Assembly (NCBI RefSeq): GCF_000374565.1
Contig: NZ_KB894691.1
Coordinates: 84,600-148,599, forward strand
DNA length: 64,000 nt
Direction of reading: 5' to 3'
Origin: Siminovitchia fordii DSM 16014 = CIP 108821
GTDB taxonomy: Bacteria > Bacillota > Bacilli > Bacillales > Bacillaceae_C
Positions 43,451 to 52,840 of this stretch are shown here, in pieces. Numbering within the stretch: the stretch's first letter is position 1; the number at the start of each line of letters is the position of its first letter. The position numbers and the translations under genes are program-made. Below the pieces are notes generated by a model. It had not been told where the DNA came from, did no database searches, and saw only the letters and a program-made list of their open reading frames with translations.

Positions 43451-44335
43451 TCACCGCCTATCTCCCGAAGCAGCCTTGCCAAAGATTCCTTGCGGCCGTA
43501 CGATTAAAATAACAATAATGGCAACAAATGCGATCGCATCCCTGTATCCTGAATCCCCAAAAGCTACAACCATTGTTTCTGAAAGACCCAAAATCAGTCC
43601 GCCGGCCATAGCACCATTGACGCTTCCCATTCCTCCGAGAATAATGATGGCCAATCCTTTTAATCCGATAGATAAGCCCATTTGAGGTGCAACAGAGTTG
43701 AATGCCAGTCCAACGAGTACGCCGGCAATCCCTCCCATTGCCGAGGCAATGACAACAGTGAGTGTGATCATTTTTTTCGTATCTACTCCAAGCAAGCTTG
43801 CAATCTCCAAGTTTTCGGCACTTGCTCTCAATGCTTTGCCCGCTTTTGTTTTGGATAGCCAGAATGATAGCCCCACCATCAAAATAATAGCGATAACAAA
43901 GATAACAATTTGCACATAATATACGGAAACTGACCCAATCTGAATACTCATTTCGGAAAGCGGCGTTCTAAACGGTTTATTTCCGGCTCCAAATAAATGA
44001 TGTGCAAGGTTTTCCAAAAATATGGATACACCAATTGTACTGATTAACGGCGCCAAGTGCGATACTCCCTTTTTTCCTCGCAGCGGTCGGAGTGCCAAGC
44101 GCTCCATTAAATAACCTAACACCGCGGTCACGATGATAGCCGCGATAAAAGCGACATAAAGGGGCATACCCAGTACACTTGTAACTAATACTCCCATAAA
44201 GGCACCGAACATGAATATTTCTCCATGGCCCATGTTAATGATATTCAACACACCAAACACGAGAGTATAGCCGAGAGCAACGATCGCATATATGCTTCCG
44301 AGAGTCAGACCGTTGATTATCTGTTCAAGTAACAA
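43451..44335 (-). CDS. livH: Branched-chain amino acid ABC permease LivH
   Basis: About 294 residues with eight or more helices and LivH landmarks GLTLGSIYAIVALGYTLVFG, NIINMGHGEIFMFGA, KALRASAENLEIASLLGVD (EAA region) and ILGGMGSVNGAMAGGLILG. The start is a TTG at 44335 with GGGAGG nine bases upstream; the longer in-frame reading to 44383 precedes that ribosome binding site. A hairpin (44381-44410) separates it from the binding-protein gene. Confidence 0.9.
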   Translation of the reverse strand: MLLEQIINGLTLGSIYAIVALGYTLVFGVLNIINMGHGEIFMFGAFMGVLVTSVLGMPLYVAFIAAIIVTAVLGYLMERLALRPLRGKKGVSHLAPLISTIGVSIFLENLAHHLFGAGNKPFRTPLSEMSIQIGSVSVYYVQIVIFVIAIILMVGLSFWLSKTKAGKALRASAENLEIASLLGVDTKKMITLTVVIASAMGGIAGVLVGLAFNSVAPQMGLSIGLKGLAIIILGGMGSVNGAMAGGLILGLSETMVVAFGDSGYRDAIAFVAIIVILIVRPQGIFGKAASGDRR

Positions 44336-44379
44336 ATTATTTTTCCTCCCGTTTTCAAATCTACTTTGATTTTCGGCAT

Positions 44380-44411
44380 ACAAGCCCCCGTTCAGGAACG
44401 GAGGCTTGATA
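44380..44411 (-). other. Intercistronic hairpin between binding protein and LivH genes
   Basis: Reverse strand CAAGCCTCCGTTC-CTG-AACGGGGGCTTG with no T run. It probably stabilises the upstream binding-protein message, a common way to express more binding protein than permease. Confidence 0.6.
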
Positions 44412-44428
44412 TCAAATCCGTGAATGTT

Positions 44429-45586
44429 TTACTTAAACTCTTTAAACTCTCCATCTTCAATGATCAATACCGTCGGCTCCATAACGATGTCCCCATCTTC
44501 ATCAAAGGACATTGTTCCAAGGACACCTTCAAAATCCTTGATTCCTGCCAAACCATCACGAATGGCATCCGGATCCTCTTCACCTGCTGCTTTGATCGCT
44601 TCTGCCATTAAATAAAGTCCATCGTAGGCTTGCGCAGCAAATTGGTCAGGATCTTTTCCATAAGCTTCATTGTATTTTTTAACAAAGTTTTGTACTTTTT
44701 CATTATCTTTGCCGGCAAACCATGGCGTAGCAACGATGAGGCCATTTGCCGCATCGCCTGCAATATTGATGATCTCCGGTGAGTTAAATCCATTTCCTCC
44801 TACGAATGGTACATCAATACCCATTTTTCTTGCCTGGTCCAAAATCACGGCTCCTTCATTATAAAGAGCGGAGGCCAGAACTAAATCAGGCTTAAGGTTT
44901 TTAATTTTAGTCAATTGCGCTTTATAATCGGACTGTCCAATTTGGAAAGTTTCAGTTGTTACAACTTCAAGCCCCATGTCTTCCACTGTTTTCTTCATGG
45001 TGTCATAACCGGATTTCGTAAATACATCATCATTTCCATAAATAAGAGCAACTTTTTTCGCACCATATTCATCAACAGCTTTTTTGACAGAAGCCGGAAT
45101 TGCGACAGCCTCAGGAATAGAGTCGCGGAATACATATTCCCCGATTTGCGGAATGCCATCTGCAGTTGTAGATGTCCCCAAGATCGGAATACCGTTCAAA
45201 TCAGCTTCCGGTCCTACAACATTCATCTCTGTACTTAACGTCGGCCCAATAATAGCTGAGACGTTTTCATTGTTCATCAATTTCTGTGCTGCAGACAACG
45301 CTTGATCTTGGGCTCCCGCAGAGTCCTCTATCAAAAGGTCGATTTTTACTTCTCCCTTTTCTGTAAGTTCTTCGTTAGCCAGCTTGAGCCCATTTGTGAT
45401 AGCCTCTCCATAACTTGCTCCGGAACCGGTTAACCATGAAATGACCCCGACTTTGGCCTCTATCGTCTCTCCGTTTCCTTTGTCATTATTTTCTGACTCA
45501 TTGCTCGCAGAGTTTCCTCCCCCACATGCCGCAAGCAAGAAGGTGCCAAAAAGTGCGACAAGTAAGAATGTTCTTTTTAAAGACAT
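44429..45586 (-). CDS. Branched-chain amino acid-binding lipoprotein (LivJ/K type)
   Basis: 385 residues with a lipoprotein signal (FLLAACGGG, lipid Cys near residue 21) and a type I periplasmic-binding fold. Landmarks are VGVISWLTGSGASYGEAITNG, SAIIGPTLSTEMNVVGPEAD, VALIYGNDDVFTKSGYD and DQFAAQAYDGLYLMAEAI. It delivers leucine, isoleucine, valine or related amides to LivHMGF. It is first gene of the five-gene operon. Confidence 0.9.
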   Translation of the reverse strand: MSLKRTFLLVALFGTFLLAACGGGNSASNESENNDKGNGETIEAKVGVISWLTGSGASYGEAITNGLKLANEELTEKGEVKIDLLIEDSAGAQDQALSAAQKLMNNENVSAIIGPTLSTEMNVVGPEADLNGIPILGTSTTADGIPQIGEYVFRDSIPEAVAIPASVKKAVDEYGAKKVALIYGNDDVFTKSGYDTMKKTVEDMGLEVVTTETFQIGQSDYKAQLTKIKNLKPDLVLASALYNEGAVILDQARKMGIDVPFVGGNGFNSPEIINIAGDAANGLIVATPWFAGKDNEKVQNFVKKYNEAYGKDPDQFAAQAYDGLYLMAEAIKAAGEEDPDAIRDGLAGIKDFEGVLGTMSFDEDGDIVMEPTVLIIEDGEFKEFK

Positions 45587-45850
45587 CTTTCTTCCCCCTA
45601 ATTTAATAAAATCTTACATTTATTAATAATACACAATATTATCTGTAAATAATAGAGCCATTTACAAAAATGCCAAACATTTGTGACTTATTGTTTAATA
45701 TTGTCGAAAGGTTGATTTTATACTGTTTTTCACTGCAGGACTTAAAAAATATTATATATAGGCGTCATATGCGAAAGCCTAACTTCTTGCCTAATTGGTA
45801 GGAACACGAGAGAATAGAGTTTGATAACATTATTGAGGTGTTTATTTTTA

Positions 45851-46996
45851 ATGCGCATTTTTGTTTATATCATTATCTTCTTTTCCTTTTTTGATCTATT
45901 TTCCCAATTGCCCATCATGACACCGCTAGCAGGTTCACTTGGGGCCACACCATTTGTGACCGGCCTCGTTGTCGGGATGTTTTCATTCTCAAATATGATC
46001 GGCAATATAGTCTCAGGTTTTTTGACAGATAAAAAAGGGCCTTTCCTCATACTGCTTGCAGGCTTGCTTTTGACCAGTGCTTCCCTGTTTTTGTATCAAC
46101 TTGCTTTTGACCCTCTGTTATTGTTGTTTGTCCGTTTTATTCATGGATTGCATGCCGGACTAATTGTACCGGCCGCATTCACTTTCATGGCAAACACAGC
46201 TGTCAAGAGTGAAAAAGGCAAAGGCGTCGCCCTTTCCGGGGCATTCATAGGGCTCGCCGCTATCTTGGGGCCTGCCTTCAGTGGCATCTTGGCCAGCAGA
46301 ACAACTGAAGTAACAGTCTTGCAGGTTACCGGCATTGCGATACTCGTACTGGGAATACTCGCTTTTTTTATCCTGAGGAAAAAAAACCTTGCCTCCAGTC
46401 CCGCATTCCAGAAAACAAAGAGCCCGGTTCACCAGTTATCCTTGAGAGGTCCAATTCTTAAAGCATTCGTAGGAGCTTTTTTCCTTATGTTTTCTCAGGG
46501 AGTGCTTGCTTATATGCTCCCTTTGAAAGTGGAAGCTCTTGGAAATGATGCACAGACAAGCGGAATGCTGTTAAGTACGTTCGGGGTCGTCGCGGTTTTA
46601 ATTTTTATCCTTCCGACCAACCGGCTTTTTGATCACTTAAAACCAATTAACACCCTAGCATTCGGTATGTTGACGATGGCAATCAGCATGATTTGTATCA
46701 GCTTTTTTGAAAGCCTGTCCCTTCTGTTTGTATTCATGGCACTGTACGGTATAGGATTTGCCTTCCTTTTCCCTTCCATCAACTCACTGCTCATTGAATC
46801 AACAACAGACAAAAATCGGGGGAAAGCTTACGGTTATTTCTATGCCTTTTTTTCCATCGGGGTCGTGGCCGGTTCTGGCCTCACAGGCTTATTGGAGCTC
46901 TCTGCAAACGGAGGCTTTTTATTCACGGGGATCTTACTCTGTATTGCAACGGCCTTTATCAAATTGATTAAAAATGCGATTCCTGTCGGAGCATAG
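45851..46996 (+). CDS. MFS transporter
   Basis: About 381 residues with 12 hydrophobic helices. The helix 2-3 loop reads GNIVSGFLTDKKGPFLILLAG, a form of the major facilitator motif G-x-x-x-D-x-x-G-R. A GPAFSGILASRTT segment in helix 5 resembles the drug-antiporter motif C, so drug export is a reasonable guess. The ATG at 45851 has GAGGTG about ten bases upstream; the longer frame from 45821 begins before that site. Single-gene unit. Confidence 0.85.
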   Translation: MRIFVYIIIFFSFFDLFSQLPIMTPLAGSLGATPFVTGLVVGMFSFSNMIGNIVSGFLTDKKGPFLILLAGLLLTSASLFLYQLAFDPLLLLFVRFIHGLHAGLIVPAAFTFMANTAVKSEKGKGVALSGAFIGLAAILGPAFSGILASRTTEVTVLQVTGIAILVLGILAFFILRKKNLASSPAFQKTKSPVHQLSLRGPILKAFVGAFFLMFSQGVLAYMLPLKVEALGNDAQTSGMLLSTFGVVAVLIFILPTNRLFDHLKPINTLAFGMLTMAISMICISFFESLSLLFVFMALYGIGFAFLFPSINSLLIESTTDKNRGKAYGYFYAFFSIGVVAGSGLTGLLELSANGGFLFTGILLCIATAFIKLIKNAIPVGA

Positions 46997-47040
46997 CTGC
47001 TGTCATTAGGGGAACACTATCTCGTAAGGAGGTTTTCCTA

Positions 47041-47310
47041 ATGGCCAGAAACAATAAAATCTTGGTACCCGAAGCCAGAGCAGAATTGGATCAGCTAAAG
47101 GCCCGGGTAATGAAGGAAAAAGGATACCGGGTGAACCCTGAAAAACCGGATCATGTAAAATACGAAGTTGCTGAGGAGCAAGGCATCCCGTTAAAAGAAG
47201 GGTACAATGGCCAATTGACATCCGAGCAGGCCGGCAAAATCGGAGGGCCAATCGGGGGCAACATGGTCAAAGAGATGATTAAAATGGCTCAAGAACAGAT
47301 GAAGAAATAA
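47041..47310 (+). CDS. Alpha/beta-type small acid-soluble spore protein
   Basis: 89 residues. The C-terminal TSEQAGKIGGPIGGNMVKEM segment is the conserved DNA-binding core of alpha/beta SASP. The KYEVAEEQGI segment takes the place of the germination-protease cleavage region, although it differs from the usual E-F/I-A sequence. The N-terminal half is longer than in the classical 60-72-residue SASP and has an extra Lys/Arg-rich region. It would coat and protect DNA in spores. AAGGAGG precedes the ATG, and a terminator follows. Confidence 0.9.
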   Translation: MARNNKILVPEARAELDQLKARVMKEKGYRVNPEKPDHVKYEVAEEQGIPLKEGYNGQLTSEQAGKIGGPIGGNMVKEMIKMAQEQMKK

Positions 47311-47311
47311 A

Positions 47312-47346
47312 GATAATCCGCTGTCCGAAAGGATCAGCGGATTAAT
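47312..47346 (+). terminator. Terminator after the SASP gene
   Basis: TAATCCGCTG...CAGCGGATTA stem, followed by an AT-rich tail. Confidence 0.75.
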
Positions 47347-47358
47347 GTATAAGTACAC

Positions 47359-48165
47359 TTATTCATATAATTTTGAGCTAGACATTCTTTTATTTAATAT
47401 AAACAAGTATGTAATAAGAATTAAATTAACAAGTAAAACGACAATACTGCCTTCAATTTTGTAGATGCCTCCTGATATTAATGGATTTCCTTGAAACGTG
47501 CTGTTTAAAAGATTTGGATAATCACTTGCCAAAGAAACACTACCAAGAATAATCGCTCCAATTGTATTCCAAATGAAATGAGCAATGATTGATGCTACTA
47601 TAGTACCTGTGTATTCTAATAGCAATGTTACAACTATACTCATTGAAACAACATTAAACACTGGGATAATACCTGCTTCAAATGCGCCACCGTGCATCGC
47701 TGTAAATAAAATAGTAGTCAAAATGGTTGCCACAATTACATTATACTTTTGCTTCCATAATTGATATAGATAACCTCTCAGCAACAATTCTTGCATTGCA
47801 ACATTTAATAGTGATGCCAAAATCCAAATCCATATATAATCAATATTGTTTTGACCTTGTATAGTCATTGTTTTTGTAAGAAATAGGACAGATACCACGC
47901 TTCCCAACCATAAGACACCTATTACAACACCTTTTAGGGTATTTATTAAAAATCTTGAAGTTATGGGGATCTTAATATTACCCTTTTCTATTACTGAAAC
48001 AAAAATAACGGACAATAAAACTACTAAAGCAAGTGGTTTAAATTCCCACCATAATCGCATATATGCCTGGTTATTTGTTTGTATATCAGGAATAATAGAA
48101 ATCAAAATTGCCCATCCAATAAAAAAGATAACTGTTTTTAAAATTGAACCTATCAACTTTCTCAT
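47359..48165 (-). CDS. CPBP-family intramembrane protease-like protein
   Basis: 268 residues with eight or so hydrophobic helices. Motif 1 reads QELLLRGYLYQLW, so the first Glu of the usual E-E-x-x-x-R pair is Gln. Motif 2 is AMHGGAFEAG and motif 3 HFIWNTIG. CPBP (Abi) proteins are Rce1-like metalloproteases or immunity proteins. The Glu to Gln change makes proteolytic activity uncertain. AGGCATTAG-type upstream sequence gives only a weak ribosome binding site. Confidence 0.8.
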   Translation of the reverse strand: MRKLIGSILKTVIFFIGWAILISIIPDIQTNNQAYMRLWWEFKPLALVVLLSVIFVSVIEKGNIKIPITSRFLINTLKGVVIGVLWLGSVVSVLFLTKTMTIQGQNNIDYIWIWILASLLNVAMQELLLRGYLYQLWKQKYNVIVATILTTILFTAMHGGAFEAGIIPVFNVVSMSIVVTLLLEYTGTIVASIIAHFIWNTIGAIILGSVSLASDYPNLLNSTFQGNPLISGGIYKIEGSIVVLLVNLILITYLFILNKRMSSSKLYE

Positions 48166-48334
48166 TACTAATGCCTCCGTAATGGCGAGGTGTTTTATTG
48201 AATTGTATATTTAACAAGATGGCCCGACTATGAAAGATCGAAGGGATGAATTTTCAAAAAGTATTTCCCGTACAGCTTCATTTTTAATCTATACCTTTCT
48301 TTTTGTTACATCTTTTCGAAAAGAACAATATCTT

Positions 48335-48383
48335 ACAAAAAATGCATGGGGGCTTTATTCTACGCTGCCCATGCATTTTTTCA
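48335..48383 (-). terminator. Terminator of the cdaA-cdaR-glmM operon
   Basis: AAAAAATGCATGGG...CCCATGCATTTTTT, a 14-bp perfect stem with T run, directly downstream of glmM. Confidence 0.88.
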
Positions 48384-48389
48384 AGTTTA

Positions 48390-49739
48390 TTATTCGTCCA
48401 ATCCCATTTCCCTTTTTACAACATCAGCAATTCGCTGTACATATTGTTCACAAGCTTCCTCTGTCGGAGCCTCTGCCATCACTCGGACAAGCGGTTCTGT
48501 TCCGGAAGGCCGGACAAGGATTCTGCCATTTCCGTTCATTTCCGCTTCCACTTCCTCTATGACAGCTTTCACTATTTCATTATCTGTCACGTGATGTTTG
48601 TCCTTTACCTTGACATTCACAAGTTTCTGCGGGTATGTCTTCATTTCTTTTGCTAATTCTGAGAGAGGCTTACCCGTCAATCTCATAATATTTACAAGTT
48701 GAAGTCCCGTTAAAAGACCGTCCCCTGTCGTGTTATAGTCTAGGAAAATAATATGTCCGGACTGCTCTCCGCCCAAATTATAATCATTTTTCTTCATCTC
48801 TTCCACGACATAGCGATCGCCTACAGCTGTCGGTACGCTGTGCATGCCGTTTGCTTCCAAGGCCTTATAGAAGCCTAGATTACTCATGACAGTGGAGACG
48901 ACGGTATCCTGTTTCAGGCGGCCTTCTTCTTTCATATGTTTTGCACATATGTACATGATTTGATCTCCATCAACAATATCTCCGTTTTCATCAACCGCGA
49001 TAAGACGGTCGCCGTCACCATCGAATGCCAAGCCTATATCAGCTTGCTTTTCTTTTACGAAAGCTGCCAAGCTTTCCGGATGAGTAGACCCCACCCCATC
49101 ATTAATATTTAATCCGTTTGGCGACGCACCCATTGTGGATGTATCGGCATCAAGGTCTGCAAACAAGTGAGTTGCAAGAGCGGATGTTGCACCATTCGCG
49201 CAATCAAGAGCCACGTGAATATCGGTAAATTCCTCATCCACTGTTTGTTTAAGGAATTGTAAATATTTCTGACCGCCTTCAAAATAGTCATTCACGATTC
49301 CAAGATTCGCTCCTGTAGGGCGAGGAAGGTTATCTTCATCCAAATCGAGGAGCTCTTCAATTTTGGCCTCCTCTTCATCTGAAAGCTTAAAACCGTCCGG
49401 GCCGAAAAATTTAATGCCGTTATCAGGAACCGGATTATGGGATGCTGAGATCATTACCCCAGCCTGAGCTCCGAGAGCTTTTGTCAAATATGCCACTCCC
49501 GGAGTTGAAATAACGCCGAGACGCATGACTTCCGCTCCGATGGAAAGAAGCCCCGCCACAAGCGCACCTTCCAACATATGTCCGGAAACCCTGGTATCCC
49601 GTCCAATCAGAACTTTGGGATGTTCCGTGCTATTTGTTAAAACATAACCTCCGAAACGGCCCAATTTGAACGCCAGCTCCGGAGTAAGCTCCGCGTTGGC
49701 CACTCCCCTTACTCCGTCTGTTCCAAAATATTTACCCAT
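48390..49739 (-). CDS. glmM: Phosphoglucosamine mutase
   Basis: 449 residues, standard length. The phosphoserine loop is [17 protein letters not shown], the metal loop is [10 protein letters not shown], and the sugar-binding EQSGH and phosphate-binding [13 protein letters not shown] segments are present. It interconverts glucosamine-6-phosphate and glucosamine-1-phosphate for peptidoglycan precursors. It is the last gene after cdaA and cdaR, the conserved Firmicute arrangement in which GlmM binds and inhibits CdaA. Unlike in Bacillus subtilis, glmS does not follow. Confidence 0.96.
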   Translation of the reverse strand: MGKYFGTDGVRGVANAELTPELAFKLGRFGGYVLTNSTEHPKVLIGRDTRVSGHMLEGALVAGLLSIGAEVMRLGVISTPGVAYLTKALGAQAGVMISASHNPVPDNGIKFFGPDGFKLSDEEEAKIEELLDLDEDNLPRPTGANLGIVNDYFEGGQKYLQFLKQTVDEEFTDIHVALDCANGATSALATHLFADLDADTSTMGASPNGLNINDGVGSTHPESLAAFVKEKQADIGLAFDGDGDRLIAVDENGDIVDGDQIMYICAKHMKEEGRLKQDTVVSTVMSNLGFYKALEANGMHSVPTAVGDRYVVEEMKKNDYNLGGEQSGHIIFLDYNTTGDGLLTGLQLVNIMRLTGKPLSELAKEMKTYPQKLVNVKVKDKHHVTDNEIVKAVIEEVEAEMNGNGRILVRPSGTEPLVRVMAEAPTEEACEQYVQRIADVVKREMGLDE

Positions 49740-49830
49740 ATCGATTGTATCGCTCCTTCTTTCACCTATGTTTAAACAGTCATCTAACAGAAATTAAGCA
49801 TAAATATTGGTATAACCTTTTCTGCCATGT

Positions 49831-51078
49831 TTAAACAGTTTCTTTTTCCTTAAGCCGTACCCTTGCCTTGTCTGTTGAAAGTTCCCACTTGATGTCTTTC
49901 GGCCCTTTCACTTCCAGGTTCACTTCATGATCACCCGCCTGCAGCCCTTCCATGTCCATAAACACTTCAAACGCGCTCTCTTGAGCCTTTTTCAACTGGG
50001 CCTTGCTGCCTTCGACCTTAATGGATACTGCTCCATCCTCAGGTGACAAAAACTCAACATCCAAGCCTTCCGCTAAGCCCTTGCTTTCGATTGGTACTTC
50101 ACTCAAATTTGTTTCCTCACTCTTTTTAGCCTTGTCCGTCACGATTTTCACCTTGACTATTTCAGGAGTAATTTTATTAATCCCATCCGGCCTCTTAATC
50201 GGTACGTCCAATTCTTCATCCTTGCTCACTTTGCTGACGTCCACTTCCACTTCAATTTCATTGACCGATTTTAAGTTATCTGTCCAGCCAAAAATCATGA
50301 CTTCATCAATATCGCTTTCCATTCGCTTGATGACAGTCCCTTCAGGAGGTGATCCGACCTGCTTGATCTTAAGCGGAACCGTCTTTCTCGGATTATTTAC
50401 CGGGACGGTTACTGTTACATACTCAGGTTCGACCATGACATCAAGCTTGTTTAATTCACGATCCAGAACAGTCACTTTCGTATCCCGTTTAATAGTTTCT
50501 TCAATCAACCCTTTTGCATCGATCGATGCTTTAACATAGGAAATTTTTTCAAGCGTTTCTTTTCCGCCGGTAATCTGGACTCTATTCGGTTCAACGATTG
50601 GCTGCTCCGCCTCAAATCCTTCAGCAAGTATATTATTATTGAATTCCGGTTCCACTGGAAATTCCTGTGTCACCTTCTCCTGAATGGAAACTTCCACGTA
50701 AACAGGCTCTACTTTCACCTTCAGTTTCTCTGAAAAATCTTTATATAAAATCGGAACACGATGGTTTCCAATGCTTAGATCAGATAAATCAACATAGACG
50801 GTAAAATCTCTTTGACGCTTTGTCGCTTCCACAAACCTTCTTTGTCCTTCGATCGTCACATTTATCGTATCCGGCACTCCGGTCACTACAAGGTTTTCGG
50901 AATCATAATATTTCTCCAGCGGAACATCAGTGATAGTTTCCACTTCACTGTTCTCCATTCCGTTTGGCCTGGATGCTTCGTTTTTATTCCCTAAGTCCTG
51001 AACTGACAGAAACAGAAGAAGTGCAAGCGCCATGGCCACAATTCTTACAAACCAGGGGTTATCCATGAATTTATCCAT
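49831..51078 (-). CDS. cdaR: CdaA regulatory protein CdaR (YbbR-domain)
   Basis: About 415 residues: one N-terminal membrane helix (about 10-28; WFVRIVAMALALLLFLSVQ) followed by four YbbR repeats outside the cell (for example VEPVYVEVSIQEKV and VEPEYVTVTVPVNN). It modulates the diadenylate cyclase CdaA by binding in the membrane. The ATG at 51078 overlaps the end of cdaA by eight bases and follows GGGGAAG; the longer reading to 51141 lies wholly inside cdaA and is rejected. Confidence 0.93.
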   Translation of the reverse strand: MDKFMDNPWFVRIVAMALALLLFLSVQDLGNKNEASRPNGMENSEVETITDVPLEKYYDSENLVVTGVPDTINVTIEGQRRFVEATKRQRDFTVYVDLSDLSIGNHRVPILYKDFSEKLKVKVEPVYVEVSIQEKVTQEFPVEPEFNNNILAEGFEAEQPIVEPNRVQITGGKETLEKISYVKASIDAKGLIEETIKRDTKVTVLDRELNKLDVMVEPEYVTVTVPVNNPRKTVPLKIKQVGSPPEGTVIKRMESDIDEVMIFGWTDNLKSVNEIEVEVDVSKVSKDEELDVPIKRPDGINKITPEIVKVKIVTDKAKKSEETNLSEVPIESKGLAEGLDVEFLSPEDGAVSIKVEGSKAQLKKAQESAFEVFMDMEGLQAGDHEVNLEVKGPKDIKWELSTDKARVRLKEKETV

Positions 51079-51886
51079 TTTGTTTCTTCCCCTTTCGTTT
51101 CCAAAGTGTTGAGGAAGTCTGTTTGGCCAATTCTTTTTCAAGAAATTCCTGGAATTCTTCAGAAGTTAGATCTCTAAAAAGTTCACCGTTCTGTGTCACG
51201 GATACATGTCCTGTTTCTTCGGAAACGACAATTGTCAAAGCATCCGTCACTTCACTGACTCCCACCGCTGCCCGGTGCCTCGTACCAAGCTCCTTAGAAA
51301 TGAATGGGCTCTCAGATAGAGGAAGATAGCAAGCCGCGGCGGCAATTTGATCTTTTTGTATAATGACGGCCCCATCATGCAATGGCGTGTTAGGGATAAA
51401 GATATTGATCAGCAGCTGCGAAGTCAACTTGGATTGGAGCGGAATCCCGGTCTCTATGTAATCGCCCATGCCCGTATCACGCTCAATTGAAATCAAAGCA
51501 CCGATTCTCCGCTTCGCCATATAACTGATGGCGTCTGTGATCGCGGTCACCCTTTGTTTCAATTCCTCTTCTTCCTGGATGCCGCCTCTTGTAAAAATAC
51601 TTCCGCGTCCAAGTTGTTCAAGGGCTCGCCTCAGTTCTGGCTGGAATATGATAATGATGCCAAGGAACCCCCAAGTAATGGCATTTTCCAGAATCCAGCT
51701 CAGCGTATACAAATTAAGGTATTCACTGACAAACCTGGCGATGATGATGACAAAAATACCCTTTAAAAGCTGTACCGCTTTTGTACCGCGTATAATCATA
51801 AGCAGCTTATATATAACGTACCAAACGAGGAAAATATCCACTATGCGGGACAAGTAGTCCATAATAGAAAGGTCGGCAAACGACAT
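51071..51886 (-). CDS. cdaA: Diadenylate cyclase CdaA
   Basis: 271 residues with three N-terminal membrane helices (to about residue 80) and a DAC domain with the catalytic DGAVII (DGA) and GTRHRAAVG (RHR) motifs. It makes cyclic di-AMP from two ATP, controlling potassium and osmolyte uptake and wall homeostasis. First gene of the cdaA-cdaR-glmM operon; GGAGG precedes the ATG. Confidence 0.96.
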   Translation of the reverse strand: MSFADLSIMDYLSRIVDIFLVWYVIYKLLMIIRGTKAVQLLKGIFVIIIARFVSEYLNLYTLSWILENAITWGFLGIIIIFQPELRRALEQLGRGSIFTRGGIQEEEELKQRVTAITDAISYMAKRRIGALISIERDTGMGDYIETGIPLQSKLTSQLLINIFIPNTPLHDGAVIIQKDQIAAAACYLPLSESPFISKELGTRHRAAVGVSEVTDALTIVVSEETGHVSVTQNGELFRDLTSEEFQEFLEKELAKQTSSTLWKRKGKKQNG

Positions 51887-52018
51887 AATCTTTCCTCCAT
51901 CTAATTTTTAAGCGCTGACATCAAATGTTGTAGACAAACCAATTTTTAACTAACTTATTATAACATAAAAATATTCCGGAGGCATTTGCCGACAATAACC
52001 CAATAAAGTTTTATTTTG

Positions 52019-52150
52019 GAAAAGCCAAGGAAATTTCATAAAAGCTCGAGCGCCTTGTGCTGCGCGGTAAACAATACATATTTTGTTTAGTCAGCTCTTC
52101 AGCCGCTACAGAAAAGCGGAGGGCCAAGGCGTTGAAACAGGCCGTCTCTT
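52019..52150. repeat. Degenerate palindromic intergenic repeat
   Basis: Contains GAAAAGC(G/C)...GCGCCTTG...CAGAAAAGCGGAGGGCCAAGGCG, similar in wording to the repeat block at 54790-55270. Non-coding. Confidence 0.4.
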
Positions 52151-52177
52151 TTTACTAAAAATGTTCTTTTCCTTACA

Positions 52178-52203
52178 AAAAAAGACTGCGTGTGCAGTCA
52201 TGT
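52178..52203 (-). terminator. Terminator of sigW-rsiW
   Basis: Reverse strand GACTGCACACGCAGTC followed by seven T, directly after rsiW. Confidence 0.85.
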
Positions 52204-52208
52204 TACAT

Positions 52209-52823
52209 TCATTTAAATAATTGACCTATTTTTTTCCCTCCCTCTTTCATTTTATACCAAATCCATTCAAACATTTCGTCTATTTCATCTATATTACCAG
52301 TCACGTTCCCTGCAGAAGCCATGTATTTATCCCCATTGATGATGGTGACATTCCCATCTACCTGGCCTTCTATCCTGATATTCCCATTTTTCACAACTAG
52401 GTCCCCGTCGACCACTTCACCTTCAGGAACAATCACTGTATCATTTTCCACAATTATGTTAGGTTTTTTTGTAAATGCAAACTTTTGGTCATCATTCCAT
52501 CCGCTGACAAGACTTCCTGCCATTAATACAAAGAATACTGACACGGCGATCAGCATAGGATGATGCCTAAACCAGCGTCTAACTCCCACTATATTTTTTT
52601 CTTTCGGGAGGCGGGCCATGACCTGATTTGTAAAGTGAGCCGGAGCTGCAATTCGAGAGACACTTTTCACCAATGCTTCTGTTCGCTTCAATTCCTGAAA
52701 ATGTGATTGACAGTCCTGGCACTTTTGTAAGTGTTCTTTCAATACACGTTCTTTATCTTGTGTCAGATCCCCGTCCATGTATTCCTGCATATAGAGAACG
52801 ATCTCTTCTGAACAAGCCTTCAA
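52209..52823 (-). CDS. rsiW: Anti-sigma-W factor RsiW
   Basis: About 204 residues. The N-terminal zinc anti-sigma domain has H-x3-C-x2-C (HLQKCQDC), a single membrane helix lies at about residues 85-105, and the extracellular part has a beta-helical VVDGDLVVKNGNIRIEG / VDGNVTIING repeat. The DUF4179-free, bactofilin-like outer domain differs from the one in Bacillus subtilis RsiW. It would hold SigW at the membrane until regulated proteolysis. The start is uncertain: TTG at 52823 after GAGAAGG is preferred; a GTG at 52844 overlaps the sigW stop. Confidence 0.85.
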   Translation of the reverse strand: MKACSEEIVLYMQEYMDGDLTQDKERVLKEHLQKCQDCQSHFQELKRTEALVKSVSRIAAPAHFTNQVMARLPKEKNIVGVRRWFRHHPMLIAVSVFFVLMAGSLVSGWNDDQKFAFTKKPNIIVENDTVIVPEGEVVDGDLVVKNGNIRIEGQVDGNVTIINGDKYMASAGNVTGNIDEIDEMFEWIWYKMKEGGKKIGQLFK

Positions 52824-52840
52824 TTTCCTTCTCACCTTTC

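Noticed and set aside
41292-43919. Plus-strand open frames opposite the liv genes
   Set aside because: Low-complexity shadows of the permease and ATPase genes; no family resemblance.
51079-51141. N-terminal extension of CdaR
   Set aside because: The extension is wholly inside cdaA and would precede the normal membrane-anchor start at 51078.
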